DNA of 64,000 nucleotides. Origin: CAZCAC01 sp964496575 (GTDB lineage Bacteria; Planctomycetota; UBA1135; GCA-002686595). The stretch covers positions 49,481 through 113,480 of the forward strand of contig CAZCAC010000007.1 of assembly GCA_964496575.1 (NCBI GenBank), given 5' to 3'. Of this stretch, positions 15,557 through 23,795 are shown piece by piece; position 1 is the first letter of the stretch, and every line of letters begins with the position of its first letter. Made by a program: the position numbers and the translations under genes. The notes beneath the pieces are model-generated. The model saw only the letters and a list, made by a program, of their open reading frames with translations. It made no database searches and was not told the origin of the DNA.

Positions 15557-18500
15557 ATGAGCTTCCAGGGCGACGTAGGCGGCATCGGCCTCGCCGAACT
15601 ACTTCAAAGCCTCGCGCGCGGTCGGCGCGAAGGGCTGTTGCGACTGCACACCTCCTGCGGTCTGGTCAGCACGGTCGGCCTCTCCGAGGGGGTCGTCTAC
15701 TTCGTCCCCGAAGAGGAGGAGGACCCGCAGATCTGGAAGGACCGCGCCCGGCAGGCGTGGATCCACGACCAGGACTACCGGATCGACGCGGTCCGCATGA
15801 GCGAGATCGCCCGCGCCCACCGCATCGAGCGCATCTACGAGATCCTCGACAGCGAGGAGGTCCACTTCCGCTTCGACCCGGGCAGCCTCCCCAAGCAGCC
15901 CACCGACGGCATCGGGGAGCGCGAGGGCGACGGCCAGGCCAACCCGGCGCGGATGCCGCAGATTCACTGCGAAGGGGTGCCGGTCGAGTTCCTGCTCCTC
16001 GAGTTCGCGCGGATGAGCGACGAGTTCGAGGGGATCGGCGGCGTCTGGTGGTTCACCGACTACGCCATCCCGCGAATCACGGCGGGAGAGCGCGGCTCCG
16101 ACCAGCTGCCCCGCCAGCTCGCCGAGTGCGACGGTGTCTCCACCCTCGCCGAGATCAGCGACCGGCTCGGCTGGCCGATCCGCCAGGCGCGCCTCGCCTT
16201 CGCCGACCACCTGCGCAAGGGCGAGGTGAGGATGGCGCAGCACCGCGAGCTCCTGACGCTCACCCAGAAGGAGCTCGCGAGCGGACACGTCATGCGCGCT
16301 TCCGCGCGACTGGTCGGCTGGGTCCAGGCCTCTCCTCCCGGGCCGACCGAGGAAGGGGACGCTCAGCTCCTGGCCGCCGAGTTCAAGGCCGATCGCATGT
16401 CGACGATCTTGAACCTGATGCCGACGCGGGAAGCGCGCGTCCTGCTCCGCCGCCTCGACCACGGCCTCGGCGACCAGGCGGCTGCGGTCAAGCACTGGCG
16501 CGAGCTCGGCCGCCTCAAGCGACACGACGGGATCATCGAGATCCACCGCCTCGCCTGCGAGTTCCGCTGGGACGAGGACGAGGAGCTCCCGACGATGCGC
16601 GAGCTGCTCGAGATGGCGCGGCAGCTCCGCGAGCAGCAGCATCCCGGTCGCGCCGGGACGTTCCTGCGGCTGGCCGCGTCGCGCAACCCCGCGAACGCCG
16701 CCACGCGCCTCGACATCGGCCTGGGCTTCCTCTCCGCCGGTCTGATCGAGGAGGCCGCGGCCTGGATCATCGACGCCTGCCAGATGCTGATCGCCGCGGG
16801 CAATCCGCACAAGGCGATCGCTCCGCTCCGAGCGCTGATCGAGGCGGACCCGAGCGTGCGCGAAGCGCGCCGGATGCTGGGGCGGCTTCGTCACCTCACC
16901 CTGCGCAAGCAGCTGATCCGGAAGAACTCCCTGATCGGCATCGCGGTCGTCCTCGCGCTCGGTATCGGCGCCACGGTGCAGGTCCGCTCCGAGCGCAACA
17001 CCGAGCTCCGGCTCGCGGAGATCGCCGACCAGATCACCGATCCCGGTCGCGCAGAGGCACTCCTGAACGAGTACTTCCCCGACGACGACTCCGCGCCGGT
17101 CGAGCGGCTGCGCGAGGCGATCGGGGAGCGGCGCAAGGCGGTGGAGAGCGACTCCCGCAACGCCTGGTACGAGAAGTACCGCGAGGCGCAGCTCGCCTGC
17201 TCGCTGGGTGATGCCCCGACGGGGCTGCGCCGCGCACTGGAGCTGTCGCAGCCGCCGGTACTCACCACCGTCAACGAGCCGTGGCCGCTGGTCACCGATC
17301 TCTTCAACGGCCTCGCGGCGCGCATGGAGAACGATCTCGAGGCGCTCGGCGAGGTGGAGCTGGATCACCCCGAGCAGGTGCGCTCCGAGGGGGAGCTGCG
17401 AGAAGTGGTCGCCGCGCTCCGCGAACAGCTCGCGGAGCTCGCCGAGGCGAAGCAGCCGGTCGACCTCGAAGGGCGCCTCGCGGCACTCGCCACCGAGATC
17501 GACAACCGCGTGAAGGACCGGAGTGAACGACTCGCCGAACGCGATCGCCAGGACACCCTCGCCCGGCAGGACCTGATGCTGGCCGCCGCGCGGGCCCACG
17601 CCGAGGCGGGAGACCTCGAGCGCGCGATCACCGTCTACGAGAAGCTGGTCGAGAGCGACGAGAGCGGACGCCTGGAGACGATCCTCGCCGAGGAGTTCGG
17701 TGACACCGAGCGGCGCTGGAACGCGATCCAGCGGGCCCGGGAGCTCGCCGGCAACGGACAGCACGCGGAAGCGCGCGAGATCATGAACGGCGAGCTGGAC
17801 GAGATCGACGTCCAGCCGCTGCCGTGGAAGCTCGAGACCTTCCCCACCGGCGCGATGGTCCACATGCCCGACGGCAGCACGCGCATCACCCCCTTCGTCC
17901 ACGAGAGCCGCTACGGACAGCGGCTCGAGTTCGTGCTCGAGTACGACGGCTGCGAGGACGCCTCCCTCGTGGTGACCGAACCGGGCGACCACCTCGTGCA
18001 CCTCTCGCGAACTCCCGAGCGCCGCTGGCGCACCGGGGGGAGAGTGGACGCGCTGCCGGTGGCGGTGAGCGAGGACCACGTCGTCTGCGATCGCACCGGT
18101 CACCTCGCTCGCCTGAAGACTGGTGGCGAGGTGGTCTGGGAGCGCGAGATCTCCTCGCTGGGTGGCATCGCTCGCGCACCGGTCTTCCTGCCGAAGAAGC
18201 CGGGCCACCTCCTCCTGATCACCGAGGACGGCGAGGCGTGGATCCTCGACGCCTCCGACGGCGAGTACGAGGGCCCCTGGAGCCTCGGCTCCGCCCCCGT
18301 GGAGGGCCCCGCTCCCACGGCCGATGGCGTGCAGGCGCGCCTCAAGGACGGCCGCGTGGTGACCTTCACCACCCGCGTGCGCCCCACCGAGGAGAGCACC
18401 GCCGACCTCGACCCGGAAGTGAAGCTGGGCGCGACCGCGGGCCTCGCGGTCCTGCACCGCGCCGAGGGCGCCAAGCGCTTCCTCGAGTCACCCTGGACCG

Positions 18501-18685
18501 AGTGGCGCGTCGAGATCGAGGACGAGGTGTTCCGCGTCCGCCAGGGCGCCGAGGACCCCGGCGGATTCGTCGCGCAGCGGACCGGCGACTGGAGCTTCCT
18601 CGCCTGGGAGGCCCCACACGCCCGCCTGCCTCGCGGGAGGCTGTGGGTCTCCGACGCGGGTGGACTGCACGCGTACACGCCCTGA
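15557..18685 (+). CDS. very large DUF4388-coiled coil-PEGA/propeller membrane protein
   Basis: About 1042 residues. Residues 1-110 are a DUF4388 (PatA N-terminal-like) domain: MSFQGDVGGIGLAELLQSLARGRREGLLRL, followed by a second domain of helical and winged-helix-like character. Residues 370-455 contain TPR-like helices. A single transmembrane segment (NSLIGIAVVLALGIGATVQV) sits at about 457-475, so the first half is cytoplasmic. Residues 480-740 are coiled coil and helical repeats. Near 760-840 a PEGA-like domain (FPTGAMVHMPDGSTRITPF to DHLVHLSRTP) is followed by a PQQ-like propeller (VVCDRTGHLARLKTGGEVVWER). This layout resembles a transmembrane sensor-scaffold. Ligands unknown. ATG at 15557 is chosen because it begins the DUF4388 core. 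Confidence 0.8.
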   Translation: MSFQGDVGGIGLAELLQSLARGRREGLLRLHTSCGLVSTVGLSEGVVYFVPEEEEDPQIWKDRARQAWIHDQDYRIDAVRMSEIARAHRIERIYEILDSEEVHFRFDPGSLPKQPTDGIGEREGDGQANPARMPQIHCEGVPVEFLLLEFARMSDEFEGIGGVWWFTDYAIPRITAGERGSDQLPRQLAECDGVSTLAEISDRLGWPIRQARLAFADHLRKGEVRMAQHRELLTLTQKELASGHVMRASARLVGWVQASPPGPTEEGDAQLLAAEFKADRMSTILNLMPTREARVLLRRLDHGLGDQAAAVKHWRELGRLKRHDGIIEIHRLACEFRWDEDEELPTMRELLEMARQLREQQHPGRAGTFLRLAASRNPANAATRLDIGLGFLSAGLIEEAAAWIIDACQMLIAAGNPHKAIAPLRALIEADPSVREARRMLGRLRHLTLRKQLIRKNSLIGIAVVLALGIGATVQVRSERNTELRLAEIADQITDPGRAEALLNEYFPDDDSAPVERLREAIGERRKAVESDSRNAWYEKYREAQLACSLGDAPTGLRRALELSQPPVLTTVNEPWPLVTDLFNGLAARMENDLEALGEVELDHPEQVRSEGELREVVAALREQLAELAEAKQPVDLEGRLAALATEIDNRVKDRSERLAERDRQDTLARQDLMLAAARAHAEAGDLERAITVYEKLVESDESGRLETILAEEFGDTERRWNAIQRARELAGNGQHAEAREIMNGELDEIDVQPLPWKLETFPTGAMVHMPDGSTRITPFVHESRYGQRLEFVLEYDGCEDASLVVTEPGDHLVHLSRTPERRWRTGGRVDALPVAVSEDHVVCDRTGHLARLKTGGEVVWEREISSLGGIARAPVFLPKKPGHLLLITEDGEAWILDASDGEYEGPWSLGSAPVEGPAPTADGVQARLKDGRVVTFTTRVRPTEESTADLDPEVKLGATAGLAVLHRAEGAKRFLESPWTEWRVEIEDEVFRVRQGAEDPGGFVAQRTGDWSFLAWEAPHARLPRGRLWVSDAGGLHAYTP

Positions 18686-18693
18686 AGGACTCG

Positions 18694-18810
18694 ATGGTTT
18701 CTGCGCATTGCGCGCAGAAAGCGAGCCAGGAGGGCCTCGAGGCTCTCGACAGTCGTGTCCCGGGCGATCCGCAGTCCCCGTGAGTTCCGGGCGCCAGCCC
18801 GCGCCGTGCG
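18694..18810 (-). repeat. two-hairpin dispersed repeat, copy A
   Basis: On the reverse strand this runs from a GCGCGGGCTGGCGCCCG palindrome (18788-18804) through about 70 bases containing CACGACTGTCGAGAGCCTC to a hairpin of nine base pairs (18698-18720). The same order occurs at 36893-37020 on the forward strand, with a shared 17-base palindrome exactly conserved and the central part similar. It lies between the DUF4388 gene and the following lipoprotein gene. Confidence 0.55.
18698..18720. terminator. possible terminator-like hairpin
   Basis: A perfect nine-base-pair stem (TTTCTGCGC / GCGCAGAAA) with loop ATTGC lies 12 bases after the stop of the large DUF4388 gene. There is no T run on the forward strand, so a classical intrinsic terminator is not certain. 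The hairpin is also one end of the dispersed two-hairpin repeat, so its position after a gene may be secondary. Confidence 0.35.
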
Positions 18811-18859
18811 GAAGAGGCGGATGGCACTGGCCCGGTCGGCGCTCTAGCATGTCGCCACC

Positions 18860-19594
18860 ATGCGACCCGCTCCCCGCGTCCTCGCCCTGCTCGTCACCCT
18901 GCTCCCCGCCTGTGGCTCCACCCCGCCCGAGGAGGATCCTCCGCCGCCGGTCCCGGAGCGCCTCCCCCGCCTCGCCCTGCCCGACGACTGGCTCTCGCGC
19001 AGCGCCTGGGAGTTCGAGCTGATGGTCGGAGAGGTCGGCGCGGTTCGCTGGAATCTCGCGGCGCTCGAGGCGCTCGAGGCGGCGCTGACTCGACAGGACC
19101 TCGGCTCGGTGCGCGCGGCGGTCCTGCTCGCGCACGGACAGGAGCGCTCCCGGGAGGCGATCCTCCAGCGCCTGGAGGCGCGGGTCGAGGGACCCGAGCG
19201 CCACTCCGACGCCGGGGACGTCGTCGCCGCGGCGGCGCTGCGAGGCTTCCCCGTCGCCGAGGTCGCGGAGCGGCTGGTTCCCCTCGCCGTCGGGTCGAAC
19301 CCACATCCCGACCTCGAGGTCCGGGTGGAGTGCGGCGCGGTGGCGCTCGACCTCGGACGCGACGAGCCGATCCCCTTCCTCCTCCGCGTGCTCCACGCCG
19401 GAACGCCCGCGGAGCTCCTCGACCCGATCGACTGGAGTCCGACCGAGACCCTGACCTGGGCCAAGAGCCGCGCGGCGGAGGCGCTCAGCCGCCGCGCCGG
19501 TGTCCCGAATCGCTTCGTCCCCGACGGTTCCTTCGAAGGGCAGATGTCGGTCGCGGACGACCTCGCCGAACGCCTCGAGATCACCCCTCCGTAG
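18860..19594 (+). CDS. lipoprotein of unknown function
   Basis: About 244 residues starting with a lipoprotein signal (ALLVTLLPAC, Cys at about 19). The mature part is Glu/Arg/Leu-rich and predominantly helical with HEAT-like character (AAALRGFPVAEVAERLVPLA, VRVECGAVALDLGRDEPIPFLLRVL). No family assigned beyond HEAT-like. It is preceded by copy A of the dispersed repeat and followed by the coiled-coil gene about 100 bases away on the same strand. Confidence 0.7.
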   Translation: MRPAPRVLALLVTLLPACGSTPPEEDPPPPVPERLPRLALPDDWLSRSAWEFELMVGEVGAVRWNLAALEALEAALTRQDLGSVRAAVLLAHGQERSREAILQRLEARVEGPERHSDAGDVVAAAALRGFPVAEVAERLVPLAVGSNPHPDLEVRVECGAVALDLGRDEPIPFLLRVLHAGTPAELLDPIDWSPTETLTWAKSRAAEALSRRAGVPNRFVPDGSFEGQMSVADDLAERLEITPP

Positions 19595-19691
19595 GGAGCG
19601 CGCTTTTCCCTTCGTTCGCACTCTCCGGAGAGCTACAACAACTCTCTGGGCAGGAGGTCGTGCAGGTGAATACGCGTAGCGGGGAGGACTG

Positions 19692-21506
19692 ATGGATCCG
19701 AGCACCTTGCGGATCGTGATGGGCGGGGCCCTGGCTCTGATCGGCGGCGGTATCGTCGGTTGGTGGCTGCGTGGCCGGCGCAACATGAGCCAGCGAGTGA
19801 TCCTCGACGAGCTGTGGTCGCGCAAGGTGCGCAGCTTCGAGAACACCGCCAGCAGCGCCGAGGCCGCCCAGACGCGCGAGGCCACCGCCAGGCAGCAGGC
19901 GGAGGCGGAGCTGCACGAGACCGCCGGGCGCGCCGAGGAGCTGCAAGGGCTGCTCAACGAGGCCGCCGACCGACAGGAACACCTCCTGGCCGAGGTGCAG
20001 GGGCGGGAGGCCCGCATCGCCGAGCTGGAGGAGAGCCTCGCCCGGCTCCAGGGGCAGCTCGCCGGTGCCGTGGAGGAGCGGCGGGCGCAGGAGCAGACCC
20101 TGGAGGAGCTGAACGGAGACCTCCGGCGGTTGCGCGCCTACCCCGAGCGCCTGGAGGAGCGGGAGCAGGAGCTCGCCCGGATCGAGGTGCGAGCCGCGGA
20201 GCTCGCCGAGGCGAAGGACGCCGAGGTCGCCCGGCTGACCGACTGGATCGCCGAGCTGACCCCCCTGACCGAGACGCTGCGCAGTCGCGGCGAGGAGATC
20301 TCCGAGCTGCGCACGCGCCAGGAGCAGCGCCTCTCCCAGCTGCGCGACGCGCTGGAGATGCGCGAGGGCGCGATCAAGAAGCTGGAGCAGCGCCACCAGC
20401 GGCTGCGCGACGAGCGCGACCACGAGAAGGAGAAGGCGGAGCAAGCACGTCACCGGGCGTCCGAGCTGGAGGCGTCGCTGGAGCAGTCCCGCGAGGCGCT
20501 GGCGGACACTTCCTCGTCCTTGACCGAGCGCAGCGAGGAGCTGGCGGTCGCGCGACGGGACGTGATCCAGGCGCGGATGAAGATCACCGAGCTCGAGGTC
20601 GACCTGCGCACCGTCGGCGCGGAGTCCGAGCGACTCGGCGCCCGCGAGGCCGAGCTGGAAGCCGCCCTCGAGGCCAGCCGCGACTTCGCCGCGCGAGGCG
20701 ACGAGGAGCGTGGCGAGCTGCGCGCTCGACTCACCGAGCTGGAGGAGCGCTCGGTCACCGAGAACGAGCACCTCACCGAGGAGCGGCGGCGACGTGCCGA
20801 GCTGGAGAAGGACCTCACCGGCGCTCGAGGCGAGCTGGAGGAGTGGATCCGCGAGAACGAGCGGGTGCAGGAGGTGCTCGCCACCCGCGACCGCGAGCTG
20901 GTGACCATCCGCCAGAAGCTCGAGTCCGCCGCGACCACTCGCGAGACGACCCGCCGGGAGCTCGCCGAGCTGACCGAGGAGCGCAACGGCCTGCGGAGCA
21001 CCCTCGACGCGCGGGAGAAGGAGCTGGAGAAACTCCGCCGCCGGATGCTCGCAGCCGAGTCGCAGCGCGACCGCAAGGGCGAGCAGCTGGAGACGCGCAA
21101 GGAAGTGCTGAGCGAGCTGCGCGACGAGAAGGGCCGCCTGACCCGCGAGGTCAAGCGGCTGCAGCGCGAGCTGCGCGAGCGCACCGAGGAGCTGGCCAAG
21201 CTCAAGAAGGCCGGCGCTCCTCCCGCGAGGAGAGCCCCCTCGAAGCCTCCCGGCGGCAACGTGCTGACTCCCAAGGGCAGCGCGGAGAAGAAGCCAGCGA
21301 AGATCGAGCCGGACGACCTGACCACGATCAAGGGGATCGGTGAGAAGGTCGCGGAGAAGTTGAACGGGGCTGGAATCAAGACCTACGCCAAGCTCGCCTC
21401 CTGCGAGGGACCGAAACTGGAAGCGCTGGCCGAGCAGATCGCGGTCCCGCTCAAGCGCATCGAGCGCGAGGGCTGGGTCGCTTCGGCGAAGAAGTTGCGG
21501 GGTTGA
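19692..21506 (+). CDS. membrane-anchored long coiled-coil protein with C-terminal helix-hairpin-helix domain
   Basis: About 604 residues with a GGGGAGGA ribosome site. The first 30 residues contain a single transmembrane segment (IVMGGALALIGGGIVGWWLRG). Residues 40-500 are almost pure heptad coiled coil, dominated by Glu/Leu/Arg. A Lys/Pro/Ala linker leads to a C-terminal domain of about 60 residues (DDLTTIKGIGEKVAEKLNGAG) with the IKGIG HhH motif that resembles the helix-hairpin-helix of nucleic-acid binding and ribosomal-type proteins. Inference: tether that reaches from the membrane towards DNA or a ribosome-like target. Palindromic element 1 begins two bases after the stop. Confidence 0.8.
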   Translation: MDPSTLRIVMGGALALIGGGIVGWWLRGRRNMSQRVILDELWSRKVRSFENTASSAEAAQTREATARQQAEAELHETAGRAEELQGLLNEAADRQEHLLAEVQGREARIAELEESLARLQGQLAGAVEERRAQEQTLEELNGDLRRLRAYPERLEEREQELARIEVRAAELAEAKDAEVARLTDWIAELTPLTETLRSRGEEISELRTRQEQRLSQLRDALEMREGAIKKLEQRHQRLRDERDHEKEKAEQARHRASELEASLEQSREALADTSSSLTERSEELAVARRDVIQARMKITELEVDLRTVGAESERLGAREAELEAALEASRDFAARGDEERGELRARLTELEERSVTENEHLTEERRRRAELEKDLTGARGELEEWIRENERVQEVLATRDRELVTIRQKLESAATTRETTRRELAELTEERNGLRSTLDAREKELEKLRRRMLAAESQRDRKGEQLETRKEVLSELRDEKGRLTREVKRLQRELRERTEELAKLKKAGAPPARRAPSKPPGGNVLTPKGSAEKKPAKIEPDDLTTIKGIGEKVAEKLNGAGIKTYAKLASCEGPKLEALAEQIAVPLKRIEREGWVASAKKLRG

Positions 21507-21507
21507 T

Positions 21508-21820
21508 GGGGCACGGAGGAGACGGAGAGCACGAAGGACGCGGAGAAGAGCAGAACCAGAACCAGAAATTAACCTTAACCACAGAGGACACAGAGTTCAC
21601 AGAGAGCAGAAGCAGAGCCAGAAACAGGAATAGAAACAGAACCAGAGAAGATAATTATTGGAAGAAAAACCGGCTTCGCCGGTTCTTCTTCCAATAATTA
21701 TCTGTTTCTGGCTCTGCTTCTGCTTCTGCTCTCTGTGAACTCTGTGTCCTCTGTGGTTAGTTTCTGGTTCTGGTTCTGCTCTTCTCCGCGCCCTTCGTGC
21801 TCTCCGTCTCCTCTGTGCCC
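21508..21820. repeat. long palindrome 1, filling a convergent gap
   Basis: A near-perfect inverted repeat of about 313 bases. The left arm starts GGGCACGGAGGAGACGGAGA and the right arm ends as its complement at 21820. The centre is CCGGC-TTC-GCCGG (21670-21682). Arms are built from purine-rich units such as CAGAAC, CAGAAG and CACAGAGGACACAGAG. The arms differ mainly by whole six-base or multi-unit insertions (for example TTAACC in the left, AGAAGC in the right). One base separates it from the stop of the coiled-coil gene (21506) and one from the stop of asnS (21822). It should form a very long RNA hairpin on either strand, and is the most likely transcription end for both genes. Confidence 0.9.
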
Positions 21821-21821
21821 G

Positions 21822-23120
21822 CTACGGCTCGAGCCGCGCGATCGTCCGCGGAAACGGAATGCACTCGCGAATGTGCTCCACCCCACAGATCCAACCGACG
21901 AACCGCTCCAGCCCCAACCCGTACCCCGCGTGCGGCACCGAACCGTACTGGCGTAGATCGAGATACCACTGAAACGCCTCCATCGGCAGGTCGTGCTCAC
22001 GGATGCGCGCCTCGAGGGCCTCGAGATCGTCCTCGCGCTGGCTGCCGCCGATGATCTCCCCCACTCCCTCGGGGCCGAGAATGTCCACCGCCAGGGCCTT
22101 GGTCGGATCCGCGGGGTCGCGCTTCATGTAGAAGGACTTCACGTCCGCCGGGTAGTGCGTCACCATCAGCGGGCGGTCGTGCTGGGACGAGAGGATCGTC
22201 TCGTCGGGGGCGCCGAAGTCGTCGCCGGCCACGAACTCGGAGTCCGGGTGCTCGAGCAGGATCTTCGAGGCCTCCTCGTAGGTGATTCGCGGGAACGGCG
22301 GCGCGATGCACTCCAGTTTGGCGAGGTCGCGCTCCAGGTCGGCGAGTTCGCGCTGGTTCTCCTCGAGCACCCGCTCGATCACGTAGCAGATCATCTCTTC
22401 GGCGAGCACGCAGGCATCCTCGAGGTCCGCGTACGCGATCTCCGGCTCGAGCATCCAGAACTCGGTCAGGTGGCGGCGCGTCTTCGACTTCTCGGCCCGG
22501 AAGGTGGGACCGAAGGTGTAGACCTTGCCGAGCGCCATCGCCGTCGCCTCGGCGTACAGCTGCCCGGACTGGGTCAGGTACGCCTTGCGGTCGAAGTACG
22601 GCACCTCGAACAGCTCGGTCGTGCCCTCGCAGGCGTTCGGGGTGAACATCGGCGAGTCCATGCAGACGAAGCCCCGCTCGCGAAAGAAGCTCCGCAAGGC
22701 GAAGATCACCGTATCGCGCACGCGCATGATCGCCGACTGCTTCTTCGAGCGCAGCCACAGGTGGCGGTGGCTGAGCAGGTAGTCGGTACCGTGCTCCTTG
22801 GGCGTGATCGGGTACCCCTCGACCGCCTGGTGGATCTCCACCGACTCGACGCCGACCTCGTAGCCGCCGGGCGCGCGCTCGTCTGCCTTGACCGTCCCGG
22901 TCACCGAGACGCTCGACTCCTGGCCGAGCGCCTTCAGCCCCTCGAAGATCTCCTCGGGCACGTTCTTCTTGAACGTCACGCACTGGACGATGCCGCTGCC
23001 GTCGCGCAGCTGCAGGAAGTGGAGCTTGCCCTTGCCGCTGGTGTTGTAGACCCAGCCGCGCAGGGTGACGCTCTCGCCGACGTGGGAACCGAGGTCCCGG
23101 ACGGTGCTGTACTGACTCAT
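21822..23120 (-). CDS. asnS: asparaginyl-tRNA synthetase
   Basis: About 432 residues. An N-terminal OB-fold anticodon domain (VTLRGWVYNTSGKGKLHFLQLRDGSG) precedes a class II core with motif 2 FRAEKSKTRRHLTEFWMLEPE and motif 3 GYGLGLERFVGW. FEVPYFDRKAYLTQSGQLYAEA and the lack of long inserts match AsnS rather than AspS. It attaches asparagine to tRNA-Asn in the cytoplasm. The start ATG is at 23120, 28 bases from the stop of the upstream membrane gene, so the two may be co-transcribed. Its stop abuts palindrome 1. Confidence 0.95.
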   Translation of the reverse strand: MSQYSTVRDLGSHVGESVTLRGWVYNTSGKGKLHFLQLRDGSGIVQCVTFKKNVPEEIFEGLKALGQESSVSVTGTVKADERAPGGYEVGVESVEIHQAVEGYPITPKEHGTDYLLSHRHLWLRSKKQSAIMRVRDTVIFALRSFFRERGFVCMDSPMFTPNACEGTTELFEVPYFDRKAYLTQSGQLYAEATAMALGKVYTFGPTFRAEKSKTRRHLTEFWMLEPEIAYADLEDACVLAEEMICYVIERVLEENQRELADLERDLAKLECIAPPFPRITYEEASKILLEHPDSEFVAGDDFGAPDETILSSQHDRPLMVTHYPADVKSFYMKRDPADPTKALAVDILGPEGVGEIIGGSQREDDLEALEARIREHDLPMEAFQWYLDLRQYGSVPHAGYGLGLERFVGWICGVEHIRECIPFPRTIARLEP

Positions 23121-23148
23121 CTATGGGGGGAGGTTGGAGGAAGACCGA

Positions 23149-23694
23149 TCAGGGAAACATCGAGTGGGCACTCTTCAGCTCGACTCCCGCGATCACGCCG
23201 CCCTTCACCGCGACGCGGCCCTTGCAGGTCGCGCCGGCACGGCGGGCCTGGACCAGGAGGTCGCCGTCGCCCTCCTCCTGGTCCAGGAGCCGGGCGATCT
23301 CCTCGGTGGAGCTGAGGATCTGGATCCGCTCGTAGCCCATGGCCAGGAGGCGGTTGGTGATCCGCTCGGTGAGGGAAGTGATCGGGCTGCGCTCCGGCTC
23401 GCGGGCCCCCGATGAGCTCTCCTCCTGGAACGAGGTGGACGCGGACTCGGCGAGTTGCAGGAGGCGCTGCTCCAGCCGCCTCTGCCCCTCGCGGATGTCG
23501 ATCAGGACGTGCTCCAGTCGCCGCAGGTCGAGGTCGCCGCCCGACTCCGCGATCCGGGCGAGGAGGGTGCGGATCTCGTCCAGCCGGTCGAGGCGGGTCA
23601 GCCGGTCCTCGACCACGCGCTGGCGCTGGACCAGCACCCAGACGAGGATGGTCGTCGCCACCAGGAGGATCACGGCGAGGGACTCGAGCATCAT
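23149..23694 (-). CDS. membrane-anchored coiled-coil protein
   Basis: About 181 residues. A transmembrane helix (LAVILLVATTILVWVLVQRQR) is followed by a Leu/Glu/Arg-rich coiled coil and then a globular end (SLTERITNRLLAMGYERIQIL to GRVAVKGGVIAGVELKS). No family recognised. Start: MM at 23694/23691 just ahead of the helix is preferred; an upstream Met at 23787 is possible but leaves a basic non-hydrophobic lead and would nearly reach the divergent antiporter gene. It lies just before asnS. Confidence 0.6.
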   Translation of the reverse strand: MMLESLAVILLVATTILVWVLVQRQRVVEDRLTRLDRLDEIRTLLARIAESGGDLDLRRLEHVLIDIREGQRRLEQRLLQLAESASTSFQEESSSGAREPERSPITSLTERITNRLLAMGYERIQILSSTEEIARLLDQEEGDGDLLVQARRAGATCKGRVAVKGGVIAGVELKSAHSMFP

Positions 23695-23795
23695 GGCGAT
23701 CGGCGACGGGAGGCGAAGGGGCTTGGGGACGCGAAACCGAAGGGCCGACAAGGTAGCATCCTCGTCGCTGGCCCGCGCCCCCTCCACCGCCGCAC

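Noticed and set aside
21510..21970. Short frames rich in Glu-Asp-Thr or Ser-Val inside palindrome 1
   Set aside because: They follow the CACAGAG/CAGAAG repeat units and appear on both strands, so they are repeat translations, not genes.
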